Of a stretch of DNA of 39,430 nt, positions 1 through 8,607 are shown one piece after another; positions within the stretch are counted from its first letter, which is position 1; each line of letters starts with the position of its first letter. The notes under the pieces were generated by a model. It saw only the letters and a list, made by a program, of their open reading frames with translations. It was not told the origin of the DNA and did not search any database. The translations under genes and the position numbers were made by a program. Source of the DNA: Desulfovulcanus ferrireducens (GTDB lineage Bacteria; Desulfobacterota; Desulfovibrionia; Desulfovibrionales; Desulfonatronovibrionaceae); the NCBI RefSeq assembly GCF_018704065.1, contig NZ_JAGUQP010000006.1, forward strand, positions 62,532 through 101,961, given 5' to 3'.

Positions 1-301
1 CAGATTGCTGCCAGATAATCTTTTGTTCATGAAGCCGAAAAGGCATCTTTCTTGCTGTAAGAAGAAAATGAAACAAAAACACGCCGCCAATTAGGGGTCC
101 GCCAACCTGAGCCAGACCAGTATCCTCGAAAAAACCTGCAATGGCATTCATAAGGCCGGGGCTGATTATCACACTGGATACCAGCAGCATATGGGTCCAC
201 ATAAACAAAATAAGGCCTGCGCCAGTAAGCACCTGCAATAAATCTAACCAGGCAGATGTTCTGCTAGAGACAGGAATCCTCATGCTCGTGTCAGCAACCA
301 T
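1..301 (-). CDS. frdC: Fumarate reductase / succinate dehydrogenase cytochrome b subunit, 5' part (cut by window edge)
   Basis: The first 100 codons are present; the gene runs off the left edge. The product matches the N-terminal half of the di-heme membrane anchor of Wolinella-type quinol:fumarate reductase. A basic N-terminus leads into a first membrane helix with a histidine at residue 37 (motif THML) and a second helix with a histidine at 78 (FHFL) followed by ARKMPF; in the Wolinella protein the matching histidines bind heme. The ATG at 301 follows AAGGAT. The subunit would exchange electrons between menaquinone and the FrdA/FrdB catalytic subunits, which are expected just beyond the window on the same strand. 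Family assignment is strong; the direction of the enzyme in vivo (fumarate reduction or succinate oxidation) cannot be told. Confidence 0.85.
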   Translation of the reverse strand, partial: MVADTSMRIPVSSRTSAWLDLLQVLTGAGLILFMWTHMLLVSSVIISPGLMNAIAGFFEDTGLAQVGGPLIGGVFLFHFLLTARKMPFRLHEQKIIWQQS

Positions 302-341
302 ACTTTATCCTTGCCTTTTGTTTCGAGTTTCAAAATGGTTA

Positions 342-366
342 GAGCACCAAAAAATATTTGGTGCTC
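342..366 (-). terminator. Perfect 10-bp stem-loop between xthA and frdC
   Basis: The arms GAGCACCAAA and TTTGGTGCTC enclose a 5-base loop, 17 bases after the xthA stop and 41 before the frdC start. No clear T-run follows on the minus strand, so it may be a weak terminator or a processing hairpin. Confidence 0.45.
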
Positions 367-382
367 GTTACAGCTATTAAAT

Positions 383-1159
383 TCAAACAGTTATCTCCAA
401 ACCTATCGGACAATGATCTGAACCCATGACTTCAGGTTCGATCCAGGCCCTGCGCACATTATCTTTTATCTCTTCAGAAACAAAAAAATAATCAATACGC
501 CAACCTGCATTCCGTTTTCTGGCTCCAAACCTGTATGTCCACCAGGTATAATGTCCCGGCTCTTGATTAAACATCCTGAAGGTATCTACAAACCCACTGG
601 CAATAAACTTGTCCAACCATGCACGCTCAATTGGCAAAAAACCCGATCTTTTCTCATTGGATTTAGGATTTTTCAAATCAATCTCTTTATGCGCAGTATT
701 AAAATCTCCGCAAACAATAACAGGCTTCTGCTTTCTTAAACTCTGGGCATAGGTCAGGAATTCATCATAGTATTGCAATTTAAACTGCAAACGATCTTCG
801 CTCATCTGGCCATTGGGAAAATAGACATTAAACAAAAAAAACTGCTCATATTCCATCAAGATCAGCCGACCTTCCCCTTGGAAACGGCCATTTGGAAACC
901 CAAAAGAATAACTTAGAGGCCTTAAACGATAAAAACTGACCACTCCTGAATAACCTTTTTTCAGCCTGGCCGGATTCCAGATCGCCTCATATCCTTGAGG
1001 GCACCTGTCTTTCTCATCTAGTTGATCAGGCTGGGCCTTGATTTCCTGCAGGCAGATAACATCACCGTCACAATTGTAGAACCAGTCCCAGAAACCTTTT
1101 TTAATGACGGCCCGGAACCCATTCACATTCCAGGAATACAGTTTAACCTTTTGCCCCAT
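383..1159 (-). CDS. xthA: Exodeoxyribonuclease III
   Basis: This is a 258-residue enzyme of the exonuclease/endonuclease/phosphatase fold, the usual length for ExoIII. It acts in base-excision repair, cutting DNA at abasic sites and trimming 3' blocked ends in the cytoplasm. Family motifs run in order: SWNVNG at residues 9-14 (metal-binding Asn), LQEIKA with the metal-binding Glu at 39, YFPNGQ, GDFNTAH with the catalytic Asp/Asn pair, RIDYFF and the C-terminal GSDHCP with the catalytic His. The ATG is 4 bases after the stop of the upstream metallophosphoesterase, whose last codons carry an AGGTG ribosome-binding site, so the two are co-transcribed. Confidence 0.95.
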   Translation of the reverse strand: MGQKVKLYSWNVNGFRAVIKKGFWDWFYNCDGDVICLQEIKAQPDQLDEKDRCPQGYEAIWNPARLKKGYSGVVSFYRLRPLSYSFGFPNGRFQGEGRLILMEYEQFFLFNVYFPNGQMSEDRLQFKLQYYDEFLTYAQSLRKQKPVIVCGDFNTAHKEIDLKNPKSNEKRSGFLPIERAWLDKFIASGFVDTFRMFNQEPGHYTWWTYRFGARKRNAGWRIDYFFVSEEIKDNVRRAWIEPEVMGSDHCPIGLEITV

Positions 1160-1163
1160 TACT

Positions 1164-1832
1164 CTACACCTGCAAAAGTTCTGCCTCTAACCTATTATTT
1201 TCAAAGACTATTTTAACATACCCCCCACTGCTTAAGGGACCAGGGTTAATAATCTTTGTTTTACCAATATAATCTACAGCCCTAGCCTCATGGATATGCC
1301 CGGTAATACATACTTCTGGCTGAACCTGCTCGATAAATTTACGCACAGCTTGACTTCCCACTGAAACTCCTGAGGCGACCTTATCTGTTTTTGTCTGATA
1401 AGGAGGGGTATGAGTCATAAAAATGAGATGGGAACACTTGAGCGCCTGTTCTATTTTCCCCTTGAGCCATAAATCCACCTGTTTTTCTTCAACTTCCGAA
1501 GGCGTTGCAAATGGCGTGGGGATGGAATAGCCCAATCCTAACAAAAAGACCTCCGGGGCAAGTGCAACCAACTCATTGTGGACATTAACATTTATCTGCT
1601 CATAGTACTCTTCAACACCTTTGGTATCCATATTGCCAATCTGTGCATAAATATTGGAATTATAAGCTTTTATTTGCTCAATTAGATGCTCGGCCCTTGC
1701 CTTTGTGCCTACATTGGTCAAATCTCCGGAAATGAGCACGCCTCTGGCCTTTTCTATATGGGGAATACGGTTTAAATTACCTATATCCTCATGCACATCC
1801 CCAAAAGCAATCCAAAAAATTTCGCTACTCAT
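1164..1832 (-). CDS. Calcineurin-like metallophosphoesterase (YfcE/MJ0936-like)
   Basis: This is a 222-residue single-domain phosphoesterase. The dinuclear metal motifs are all present: D-x-H at 12-14 (GDVHED), SGD at 35-37, GNMD at 66-69, THTPPY and GHIHEA towards the C-terminus, followed by INPGP. Such proteins hydrolyse phosphodiesters or nucleotides, but the substrate cannot be read from sequence. An in-frame codon 45 bases upstream would give a longer protein; the ATG at 1832 is preferred because GAGGGG sits at the right distance and the homologous fold starts there. It lies 56 bases after the CysK fusion and 4 bases before xthA, in one probable transcript. Confidence 0.85.
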   Translation of the reverse strand: MSSEIFWIAFGDVHEDIGNLNRIPHIEKARGVLISGDLTNVGTKARAEHLIEQIKAYNSNIYAQIGNMDTKGVEEYYEQINVNVHNELVALAPEVFLLGLGYSIPTPFATPSEVEEKQVDLWLKGKIEQALKCSHLIFMTHTPPYQTKTDKVASGVSVGSQAVRKFIEQVQPEVCITGHIHEARAVDYIGKTKIINPGPLSSGGYVKIVFENNRLEAELLQV

Positions 1833-1888
1833 AGTTTTGCCCCTCGGCTTTGTCACACACATCCATAAACCCGGCAAAATTTACAAAC

Positions 1889-4201
1889 TTAATGAATACT
1901 AACCACCATTGAGCCCTGGGTAGTATCCACAACCTGATAACCCAACTTGTTGAGTTCTTTGCGCAAAGTATCTGCCAGTTCAAAATTCTTCTCCTTACGG
2001 GCCTGGTTCCTTTTAGCGAGAATCTCCTTGATCTCATCCGGTAGTTCATCAAGAGGTATGGGCAGGCTTTGCCAGTCCAAAATACCCAGAACATCATCCA
2101 TATTTTTTAAGGTCTGCTCCAAAAACTCCGCTTCTTCCAGTGTCAACTCTTTTCTATCCATCAGCTTGTGGGCAACCCTGGCCAAGTTAAAGAGCTTAGG
2201 CCAGAACCTATGTATACTCAGATCATGTTCAAAGGCATTTTGCAGACTCTTTTTCAAATCAAAAACTGCCTGCTCCATCAAAGGCCTGATCCCCTTTCCC
2301 TTCCAGACAAAAGATTTAAGTTTAACCAATACATCCTGAACCTTGGCCCAATTTTTTAGCCACATGTGTAAATTGCTTGGCCCGGAAACAAGTGTCTTGT
2401 GATAGGATGTGGATAAAAGCCACATTCTAATGGCCAATGGCTTTAACCCCTGTTCCAGAAAATAGTTGATACTTACTGCTCTCTCCTGAACTTGTTCTTT
2501 AAAATCAACAGCCAGGGAGATCATCCATGCCTGGGGCTGCATATTCAAGGCATTTTTCCAGATGCTCCTTAAATTATCCACATGAGGAAAGGCATGCATC
2601 TGTCCGGCCAGAACCACATCCAAGACTTCACAGGTAGCCGTTGCAACACTGGCCTGCTGTAGATACCAGGAAGGCCGGACGTTGCCCCAACTGGTTTTCA
2701 GGACATTGTCTTCTTTTAGATCCTGCAAGCTGGCTCTTTTGAGCAAAGTAAAATCGCGCGGATTATCCTTGACGTAGTTTTCCAGATCCACGGTCTTGCC
2801 CGGAAATATCTTGGACAGGTCCATATGAATCAATGCCCCGTACTCCCTATCCCGGCGCACATCAAAGTAGACAGACCTGAGTTTTTCATAAGCTGTTCCC
2901 TTGGATAAAAGTTTTTGGCATATTTCAATAGCTGTATCCGTGTGCTCGGAAGAGAGAACAAACCTGGTCCCGGTATGAATATTTAATTTGCCGGACAGCT
3001 CGTGAATCTTTCTCACGGCCTCCTGGGAAAATTCTTTTCTGCTAAGGTTAGCAGCCCTAGCAGCCTTAAGGGTCCGGTCATCAAAATCAGCCAACCCCAC
3101 AACCAATCTGGAGTCATGGCCCTTTTGGCGTAAATAGCGGTTCAATACATCAAAAAGCACAATCCTGCGCCAGGGCTCAGGCTCATCCAGGGCATCCATA
3201 CTCGGGCCAAAAGTGAATAAATTTGGGCCTCCACGACTAATTTCTGTATGTAAACAAATCTCTTCTCTTTTATACAAATCAAAGATTTTAATACCGCGTC
3301 TCTCAGGGGGAACAAAAAGAGAAGTGCTTAAGTATCTCTCCCCTCCATCAGGAAAAATAGTAACTACCACCCCGCTTTCAAGCTCTTTGGCAACACTCAG
3401 GGCCCCGGCCAAGGCAGCCCCTGAACTCATGCCCACAAATAAACCTTCTTCTCTGGCAAGCCTGCGGCACATCTCAAAGGCCTCGTCATCCTCAACGTGC
3501 AAAACCCTGTCCAGGATAGTTTTATCATAAATGCCGGGAGGATAAGACTCCTGCATATTCTTGAGCCCCTGAATCTTGTGGCCGGCATAAGGTTCAATGG
3601 CAATACACTGCACCTCAGGGTTCAGTTCTTTTATCCTCTTGGTAATCCCCATAATGGTACCGGAAGTGCCCAAGCAGGCCACAATATGGGTAACTTTTCC
3701 CCCTGTCTGTTCCCATATCTCCTTGCCTGTGGTCTGATAATGGGCCTCAATGCTGGCAGGATTGTTAAACTGATCCATGAGCACATATTTATCTGGCTCT
3801 TCCCTGGCCAAGCGATAGGCTTCTTCAATGGCACCATCCGTACCCAAGTGTCCCGGGGTGAGTACTATTTCTGCCCCATAGGCACGCATGATCCGCTTTC
3901 TCTCTTCAGAAGCAGACTCCGGCATCAAAAGCTTTAATTTGTATCCTTTTACAGCACAGACCATGGCCAGCCCGATACCCGTATTACCGGATGTGGCCTC
4001 AATAACTATCTTGTCTTTGTTTAGTTGGCCTGATTTTTCTGCAGCCTCGATCATGGCCAAGGCTACGCGATCCTTGATAGAGCCACCAGGATTCCCTGCT
4101 TCTAGTTTGGCCAGCACTTTTACATGGCTGTAAGGATTGAGTTTTTTTATCTCCACTAGGGGGGTCTGGCCAATTAAGGATAAAACATCTTTATGTTGCA
4201 T
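1889..4201 (-). CDS. cysK: Cysteine synthase fused to a degenerate cysteinyl-tRNA synthetase-like domain
   Basis: The 770-residue protein has two halves. Residues 1-300 are a PLP-dependent O-acetylserine sulfhydrylase/cystathionine-synthase-type enzyme: IGQTPLV, the PLP lysine in GGSIKDR (Lys43), TSGNTG (70-75), GTSGTI, GMSSGAA and PDGGERYLS. Residues 305-770 align end to end with cysteinyl-tRNA synthetase, from KIFDLYKREE to a tail resembling the CysRS C-terminus. Its signatures are gone: HIGH reads EPEP (340-343), the zinc cysteines are Phe331 and Gln516, the zinc glutamate is Leu544 (His540 is kept), and no KMSKS is found near 568-576. The first half should make cysteine; the second is probably not a tRNA synthetase. 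The ATG at 4201 is preferred over a GTG at 4207. It heads a minus-strand group with the metallophosphoesterase and xthA. Confidence 0.88.
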   Translation of the reverse strand: MQHKDVLSLIGQTPLVEIKKLNPYSHVKVLAKLEAGNPGGSIKDRVALAMIEAAEKSGQLNKDKIVIEATSGNTGIGLAMVCAVKGYKLKLLMPESASEERKRIMRAYGAEIVLTPGHLGTDGAIEEAYRLAREEPDKYVLMDQFNNPASIEAHYQTTGKEIWEQTGGKVTHIVACLGTSGTIMGITKRIKELNPEVQCIAIEPYAGHKIQGLKNMQESYPPGIYDKTILDRVLHVEDDEAFEMCRRLAREEGLFVGMSSGAALAGALSVAKELESGVVVTIFPDGGERYLSTSLFVPPERRGIKIFDLYKREEICLHTEISRGGPNLFTFGPSMDALDEPEPWRRIVLFDVLNRYLRQKGHDSRLVVGLADFDDRTLKAARAANLSRKEFSQEAVRKIHELSGKLNIHTGTRFVLSSEHTDTAIEICQKLLSKGTAYEKLRSVYFDVRRDREYGALIHMDLSKIFPGKTVDLENYVKDNPRDFTLLKRASLQDLKEDNVLKTSWGNVRPSWYLQQASVATATCEVLDVVLAGQMHAFPHVDNLRSIWKNALNMQPQAWMISLAVDFKEQVQERAVSINYFLEQGLKPLAIRMWLLSTSYHKTLVSGPSNLHMWLKNWAKVQDVLVKLKSFVWKGKGIRPLMEQAVFDLKKSLQNAFEHDLSIHRFWPKLFNLARVAHKLMDRKELTLEEAEFLEQTLKNMDDVLGILDWQSLPIPLDELPDEIKEILAKRNQARKEKNFELADTLRKELNKLGYQVVDTTQGSMVVSIH

Positions 4202-4259
4202 AATCACTTGTTCTTACTTAAGGTTTAGAAAAAATTACTTCAAAATTAACATCTAGCCA

Positions 4260-5150
4260 ATGGACAGACAAAAAAAAGCCTACTTTTATGCCTTGCTAAC
4301 AGTGTTTATCTGGTCCACAGTAGCATCGGCCTTTAAAATTAGTCTTCGCTACCTGGATCATGTCCAACTCCTTTTTTACTCAACTTTGACCTCAAGCCTG
4401 GCTTTAGGCGTTTTATGTCTTTACTTTTTTGGACCCGGATTTTGGACTAAATTCCATAGGCCTGATATTCTCCGGTCCATGTTTCTAGGTCTGCTAAATC
4501 CCTTTTTATACTACCTGATTTTATTTAAAGCCTATGAACTCCTGCCAGCCCAAGAAGCCCAGTCTCTAAACTATACTTGGGGGATCGCCCTGACTATTTT
4601 GTCCATTCCCTTACTCAAGCAACGAATCAACTTTTACCAGATTCTGGCTATCTTTGTTAGCTATTCCGGGGTAGTGGTTATTTCTACTCACGGTCAGCTG
4701 CTTGAACTCAAATTCTCCAACCCCATGGGCGCTACCCTGGCCCTTGTTAGCACCATCATTTGGTCTCTTTACTGGATATCCAATACCAAAGATGACTTAG
4801 ACCCCATTTTGCGCCTGTTTTTAAACTTTTGCTTCGGCCTTATTTTTATTTTTCTTTACCTGCGTATGACCTCCCATGTAACCATCTATTCCCTCCCTGG
4901 CATTTTAGGGGCCATATACGTAGGCTTATTTGAAATGGGCATCACTTTTGTCTTCTGGTTAAAGGCGTTAAAATTGTCCAGGACAACAGCCCAAGTCAGT
5001 AATCTCATTTATCTTTCCCCTTTTTTATCTTTAATTTTTATCCATTTTTTTGTCGGGGAAAAGATTTTACCCTCGACCATCATCGGCCTAATGCTCATTC
5101 TGTCGGGCCTGATTGTTCAAAACATGACGCATGGTAAGGTAAAGGACTAA
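4260..5150 (+). CDS. EamA/DMT-family transporter
   Basis: The 296-residue integral membrane protein has two tandem EamA-type halves and about ten hydrophobic helices. The first half begins YALLTVFIWSTVASAFK and the second begins near ATLALVSTIIWSLYWI, which is typical of drug/metabolite transporters that export amino acids or other small metabolites. Substrate unknown. It is divergent from the CysK fusion; the roughly 58-base gap must hold both promoters. Its stop is 6 bases from the convergent stop of the ATPase gene, with no room for a separate terminator. Export of cysteine-related metabolites would fit the neighbour but is only a guess. Confidence 0.85.
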   Translation: MDRQKKAYFYALLTVFIWSTVASAFKISLRYLDHVQLLFYSTLTSSLALGVLCLYFFGPGFWTKFHRPDILRSMFLGLLNPFLYYLILFKAYELLPAQEAQSLNYTWGIALTILSIPLLKQRINFYQILAIFVSYSGVVVISTHGQLLELKFSNPMGATLALVSTIIWSLYWISNTKDDLDPILRLFLNFCFGLIFIFLYLRMTSHVTIYSLPGILGAIYVGLFEMGITFVFWLKALKLSRTTAQVSNLIYLSPFLSLIFIHFFVGEKILPSTIIGLMLILSGLIVQNMTHGKVKD

Positions 5151-5156
5151 GATAGC

Positions 5157-6920
5157 TTACCCAGCTGCTGCCCTGACTTGGGACATATCCGTAATACCCT
5201 GCAATACTTTTAAAATACCATCTTGCTTTAAAGTTAACATGCCATCTTTAATGGCCTGTTCTCGAATCTTTTCTGTAGGTTCGCGGTACTTGATCAAATT
5301 CTTGATACCTTCTGATGTGGGCATAAGTTCGTGAATACCGATCCTGCCTTTATATCCTCCTATGCAATGGCGACATCCTTTGGGTTGAAATAGAACAGGC
5401 TTACCTGCTAAAAATTTTCGAGCGTACTTTTCAAAACCAGGTCCGAACTCATGCTTTAGTTCTTCCAGCTCCTGAGCCGAAGGAACATACTTTTTTTTAC
5501 ACCGAGGACACAAGGTCTTGATCAGTCTCTGTGCCAATACACAAAGCAAAGAATCTGCAAAATTAAAAGGGTCCAGATCCATATCCAACAGCCTGGTGAT
5601 GGTCTCCGGAGCTGAATTGGTGTGCAATGTGGAGAAGACCAAATGCCCGGTCAAAGAGGCCTCTACCCCAATATGGGCAGTTTCTTTATCCCGCATTTCA
5701 CCGATCATGATAACATCCGGGTCCGCCCGTAAAAAGGACCGCAAGGCAGCGGCAAAAGTTAACCCGATTTTGGGGTTCACTTGAACCTGTCTTAATCCAT
5801 CCTGGGTAATCTCCACGGGATCTTCAGCAGTCCAGATCTTGCGCTCAGGTGTATTAATGTAGCTTAAGGCTGAATGCAAAGTGGTAGTTTTGCCGGAGCC
5901 TGTAGGGCCAACCACTAAAATCAGGCCGTATGGCTTATGGATCATTTTAAGGAAGGCCTGAAAATTTGTCTCTGAAAGCCCCAACTTGTCGAGGGACATT
6001 GGCTTTCCCGAAGCCAGGACACGTAAGACAACATCTTCCTGATTTTCCACAGTGGGAATGGTGGCTACCCTAAATTCAATAACTTTATTCCGGTCCGGCA
6101 GCTTGATTTTGACCTTGCCATCCTGAGGCAAGCGTCTCTCGGCAATATCTAGATGGGCCATGATCTTGATTCTAGATATCAATGGCTTGGCCAACCCGTA
6201 ACGAATCTTGCTAAATTCGTGGCAAGTGCCATCAATACGAAATCTAATAGAACAATACCTGGCCCGGACATTGGGTTCAATATGGATATCAGAGGCATTT
6301 TTCCGCCACGCTTCCACAAGCAAGGCATTGACCAAACGGACAACTTCGCTATCATGTTCACTGAGCTCACTTTCTTCCAGTTCCTGCTCCACTTCAGTCT
6401 CATCATCAATATCCAAGTCATCAACCAGAGAAGCCAATTCCTGATCTGAACTCAACTGCTGGTAAAAGTGCTCAATAAATTGCTCGATATCGTGAGCAGT
6501 GGAGACTTTAGCCCGTATATTACTGGTACCGAAAATAAACCTGATTTCATCTAACCTCCCCAAATCAAAGGGATTGGTCATGAGTACTTCAATGGTTTTG
6601 CCATCTTGCCTGAACGGTACCCAACCATACCTTTTCAAAAAATCAGGGTCTAATCTTCGCTTTTCAAAAAGTTCAAAAGGAGGTTCTATGGAGGGATCAA
6701 AAGGGACGAACTCGGTTTCATAATAAAGTTGCAGGGACTTACCCAACTCTTTTTTATCAATATCATAGACCTGCATGAGTATCTCATCCAGGTCTTTGTT
6801 CTCTTTCTTGGCACTCTCCATAGCCTTATTTAATTCTTCCTGGGTTATCTGCCCTGAAAGAATTAAATAAGCATAACGGCTACCCCATTTTCCCTGCCCT
6901 GAAGCTTGTTTATGGTTCAT
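5157..6920 (-). CDS. GspE/PilB-family secretion or pilus assembly ATPase
   Basis: The 587-residue cytoplasmic motor ATPase belongs to the type II secretion/type IV pilus family. An N-terminal MshEN-like region (about 1-150) is followed by an acidic linker (165-190). The ATPase core has Walker A GPTGSGKT at 338-345, an Asp box around TAEDPVE, Walker B ending IMIGEMRD, and a His box STLHTN. The zinc module has CPRC at 471-474 and CRHC at 516-519. These features support GspE or PilB and exclude the retraction ATPase PilT, which lacks the zinc module and N-terminal domain. No pilin or secretin gene is nearby, so the partner machine lies elsewhere. It follows ilvC after a 112-base spacer containing a large inverted repeat. 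Confidence 0.9.
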   Translation of the reverse strand: MNHKQASGQGKWGSRYAYLILSGQITQEELNKAMESAKKENKDLDEILMQVYDIDKKELGKSLQLYYETEFVPFDPSIEPPFELFEKRRLDPDFLKRYGWVPFRQDGKTIEVLMTNPFDLGRLDEIRFIFGTSNIRAKVSTAHDIEQFIEHFYQQLSSDQELASLVDDLDIDDETEVEQELEESELSEHDSEVVRLVNALLVEAWRKNASDIHIEPNVRARYCSIRFRIDGTCHEFSKIRYGLAKPLISRIKIMAHLDIAERRLPQDGKVKIKLPDRNKVIEFRVATIPTVENQEDVVLRVLASGKPMSLDKLGLSETNFQAFLKMIHKPYGLILVVGPTGSGKTTTLHSALSYINTPERKIWTAEDPVEITQDGLRQVQVNPKIGLTFAAALRSFLRADPDVIMIGEMRDKETAHIGVEASLTGHLVFSTLHTNSAPETITRLLDMDLDPFNFADSLLCVLAQRLIKTLCPRCKKKYVPSAQELEELKHEFGPGFEKYARKFLAGKPVLFQPKGCRHCIGGYKGRIGIHELMPTSEGIKNLIKYREPTEKIREQAIKDGMLTLKQDGILKVLQGITDMSQVRAAAG

Positions 6921-6927
6921 AGTTTAT

Positions 6928-7023
6928 AATAGTCGTGAGTCCGAAAGTCGTGAGTCAGAGAGTCGAGAGGCCAGGAAAATCAATAAATTTAAAAGACTCC
7001 AGGCTCTCGGACTCACGACTATT
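6928..7023. repeat. 17-bp perfect inverted repeat in the ilvC-ATPase spacer
   Basis: The arms AATAGTCGTGAGTCCGA (6928-6944) and its exact complement (7007-7023) enclose 62 bases that repeat the motif again (AGTCGTGAGTCAGAGAGTCGAGAG). A related GAGTCGAGAG stretch lies before rsmD at about 23036-23058. It looks like a short dispersed palindromic repeat that could fold in the transcript between ilvC and the ATPase gene. Confidence 0.6.
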
Positions 7024-7032
7024 GACTCAAAA

Positions 7033-8022
7033 TTACTTATTCAGCCAAGCCATCATTTCCCTTAATTTATCTCCTACCTCCTCAATCTGATGATTATTCA
7101 TCTGTCGGCGTAAGGCCTGAAACCTGGGAGTACCAGCCTGATTTTCCAGGATCCATTCCCGGGCAAAGGTTCCGTCCTGTATCTCGCCAAGTATCTTTTT
7201 CATCTCTTTTTTCACCTGTTCATTAACGACCCTCGGCCCCCGTGTATAATCTCCATATTCAGCTGTATCACTGATGGAGTAATGCATTTTCTTGAACCCG
7301 CCTTCATAAAGCAAATCAACGATCAGCTTTAACTCGTGCATACATTCAAAAAAGGCTATTTCGGGTTGATAGCCAGCTTCAACCAATGTCTCAAAACCAG
7401 CCCGAATCAAGGCGCTCACACCACCACAGAGAACAGCCTGCTCACCAAACAGATCTGTCTCGGTCTCTTCGGCAAAGGTAGTTTCAATAACACCTGAGCG
7501 AGTTGCTCCAATACCCCTGGCATAGGCCAGTGCCCTGGCCAGAGCCTGACCGGTATAATCCTGATGTACAGCTACCAGGGCAGGTACCCCACCACCGCGG
7601 ACATACTCCCGACGCACCAGGTGTCCAGGCCCTTTGGGGGCAACCATAACCACATCTACATCTTGCGGGGGAACAATTTGATTAAAATGAATATTAAACC
7701 CATGACTAAAAACCAGTGTCTTACCTGCTGTTAGGTTAGGCAATACTTCCTCTTTAAACACTTTGGGCTGATATTGGTCCTGGACTAAAATTTGAATCAA
7801 ATCGGCTTTAACAGCTGCCTCAGAAGCTGAAACTGGCTCAAAACCATGTTCACGGGCCAATTGCCAGTTAGGCCCTCCTGGTCTTTGCCCTACAATGACG
7901 TTTAAACCTGAGTCACGCAAATTCTGGGCATGGGCATGTCCCTGGCTTCCATACCCAATAATAGCAATAGTCTTGTCCTGTAATACACTCAAATCAGCAT
8001 CCTGTTCGTAATAAACCTTCAT
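7033..8022 (-). CDS. ilvC: Ketol-acid reductoisomerase
   Basis: The 329-residue class I enzyme carries out the second step of valine/isoleucine synthesis, converting acetolactate or acetohydroxybutyrate to the dihydroxy acid with NADPH and Mg2+. The Rossmann motif is [14 protein letters not shown] near residues 21-34. The knotted C-terminal domain includes the [15 protein letters not shown] metal-binding acidic cluster and the ISDTAEYG segment. The start follows AAGGAGATAATAATA. It is third in the ilvB-ilvN-ilvC order with a 90-base gap from ilvN. Confidence 0.97.
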   Translation of the reverse strand: MKVYYEQDADLSVLQDKTIAIIGYGSQGHAHAQNLRDSGLNVIVGQRPGGPNWQLAREHGFEPVSASEAAVKADLIQILVQDQYQPKVFKEEVLPNLTAGKTLVFSHGFNIHFNQIVPPQDVDVVMVAPKGPGHLVRREYVRGGGVPALVAVHQDYTGQALARALAYARGIGATRSGVIETTFAEETETDLFGEQAVLCGGVSALIRAGFETLVEAGYQPEIAFFECMHELKLIVDLLYEGGFKKMHYSISDTAEYGDYTRGPRVVNEQVKKEMKKILGEIQDGTFAREWILENQAGTPRFQALRRQMNNHQIEEVGDKLREMMAWLNK

Positions 8023-8055
8023 TATTATTATCTCCTTATATTTTTAGTTATATGA

Positions 8056-8097
8056 CCGAATGGTTTAAGTTTATTAAGTACTACTTCAGCCATTCGG
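8056..8097 (-). other. Inverted repeat between ilvN and ilvC
   Basis: CCGAATGG and CCATTCGG are separated by 26 bases in the 90-base ilvN-ilvC gap. There is no T-run, so a transcription terminator is unlikely; an RNA-processing or stability hairpin within the operon is possible. Confidence 0.35.
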
Positions 8098-8112
8098 CCA
8101 TCCACCCATTCA

Positions 8113-8595
8113 CTAAAACTGCATACTTCGCTTTAATGCCACAGTGCCTGTACGGACAAATTCTTTAATCCCAAAACGCTGCAACAAATTAACAATGGCC
8201 TTGATCTTTTTTTGGTCCCCTGTGGCCTCTATTGTTAACTCATCAATACTTACATCTACTACCTTGCATCTAAATATATCCACAATTCTTAAAATCTCTG
8301 CTCGCTTTGAATCCTCCGCATTGACTTTGATCAGGACCATTTCTCTTTCCACAGCCTGCATACGCGTAAGGTCTACGACCTTCACCACAGTGACAACTTT
8401 ACGCAACTGCTTGACAATCTGCTCGATAATCTGCTCATCACCGCTGGTAGTTATGGTCATCAAGGACATGCCCTTTTCCAGGGTAGGACCCACACTGAGT
8501 GTTTCAATATTAAAACCACGCCCACTAAACAAACCTGCCACCCGGGACAAAACACCTGGCTCGTTCTCCACTAAAACAGACAAGACATGACGCAC
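8113..8595 (-). CDS. ilvN: Acetolactate synthase small (regulatory) subunit
   Basis: The 160-residue protein has an N-terminal ACT domain (LSVLVENEPGVLSRVAGLFSGRG, about 4-27) and a C-terminal domain typical of IlvN/IlvH. It binds the large subunit and mediates feedback inhibition by valine. The start is a GTG at 8595, supported by AGGAGG eight bases upstream; there is no ATG in a suitable place. It lies 12 bases after ilvB and is clearly co-translated with it. Confidence 0.95.
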   Translation of the reverse strand: MRHVLSVLVENEPGVLSRVAGLFSGRGFNIETLSVGPTLEKGMSLMTITTSGDEQIIEQIVKQLRKVVTVVKVVDLTRMQAVEREMVLIKVNAEDSKRAEILRIVDIFRCKVVDVSIDELTIEATGDQKKIKAIVNLLQRFGIKEFVRTGTVALKRSMQF

Positions 8596-8607
8596 GGCGT
8601 TTACCTC

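Noticed and set aside
141-380. 79-residue plus-strand ORF at the window start
   Set aside because: It is antisense to frdC, whose frame has clear heme-ligand and membrane patterns.
8023-8112. Possible attenuator between ilvN and ilvC
   Set aside because: The inverted repeat lacks a T-run and a leader peptide, so attenuation is not supported.
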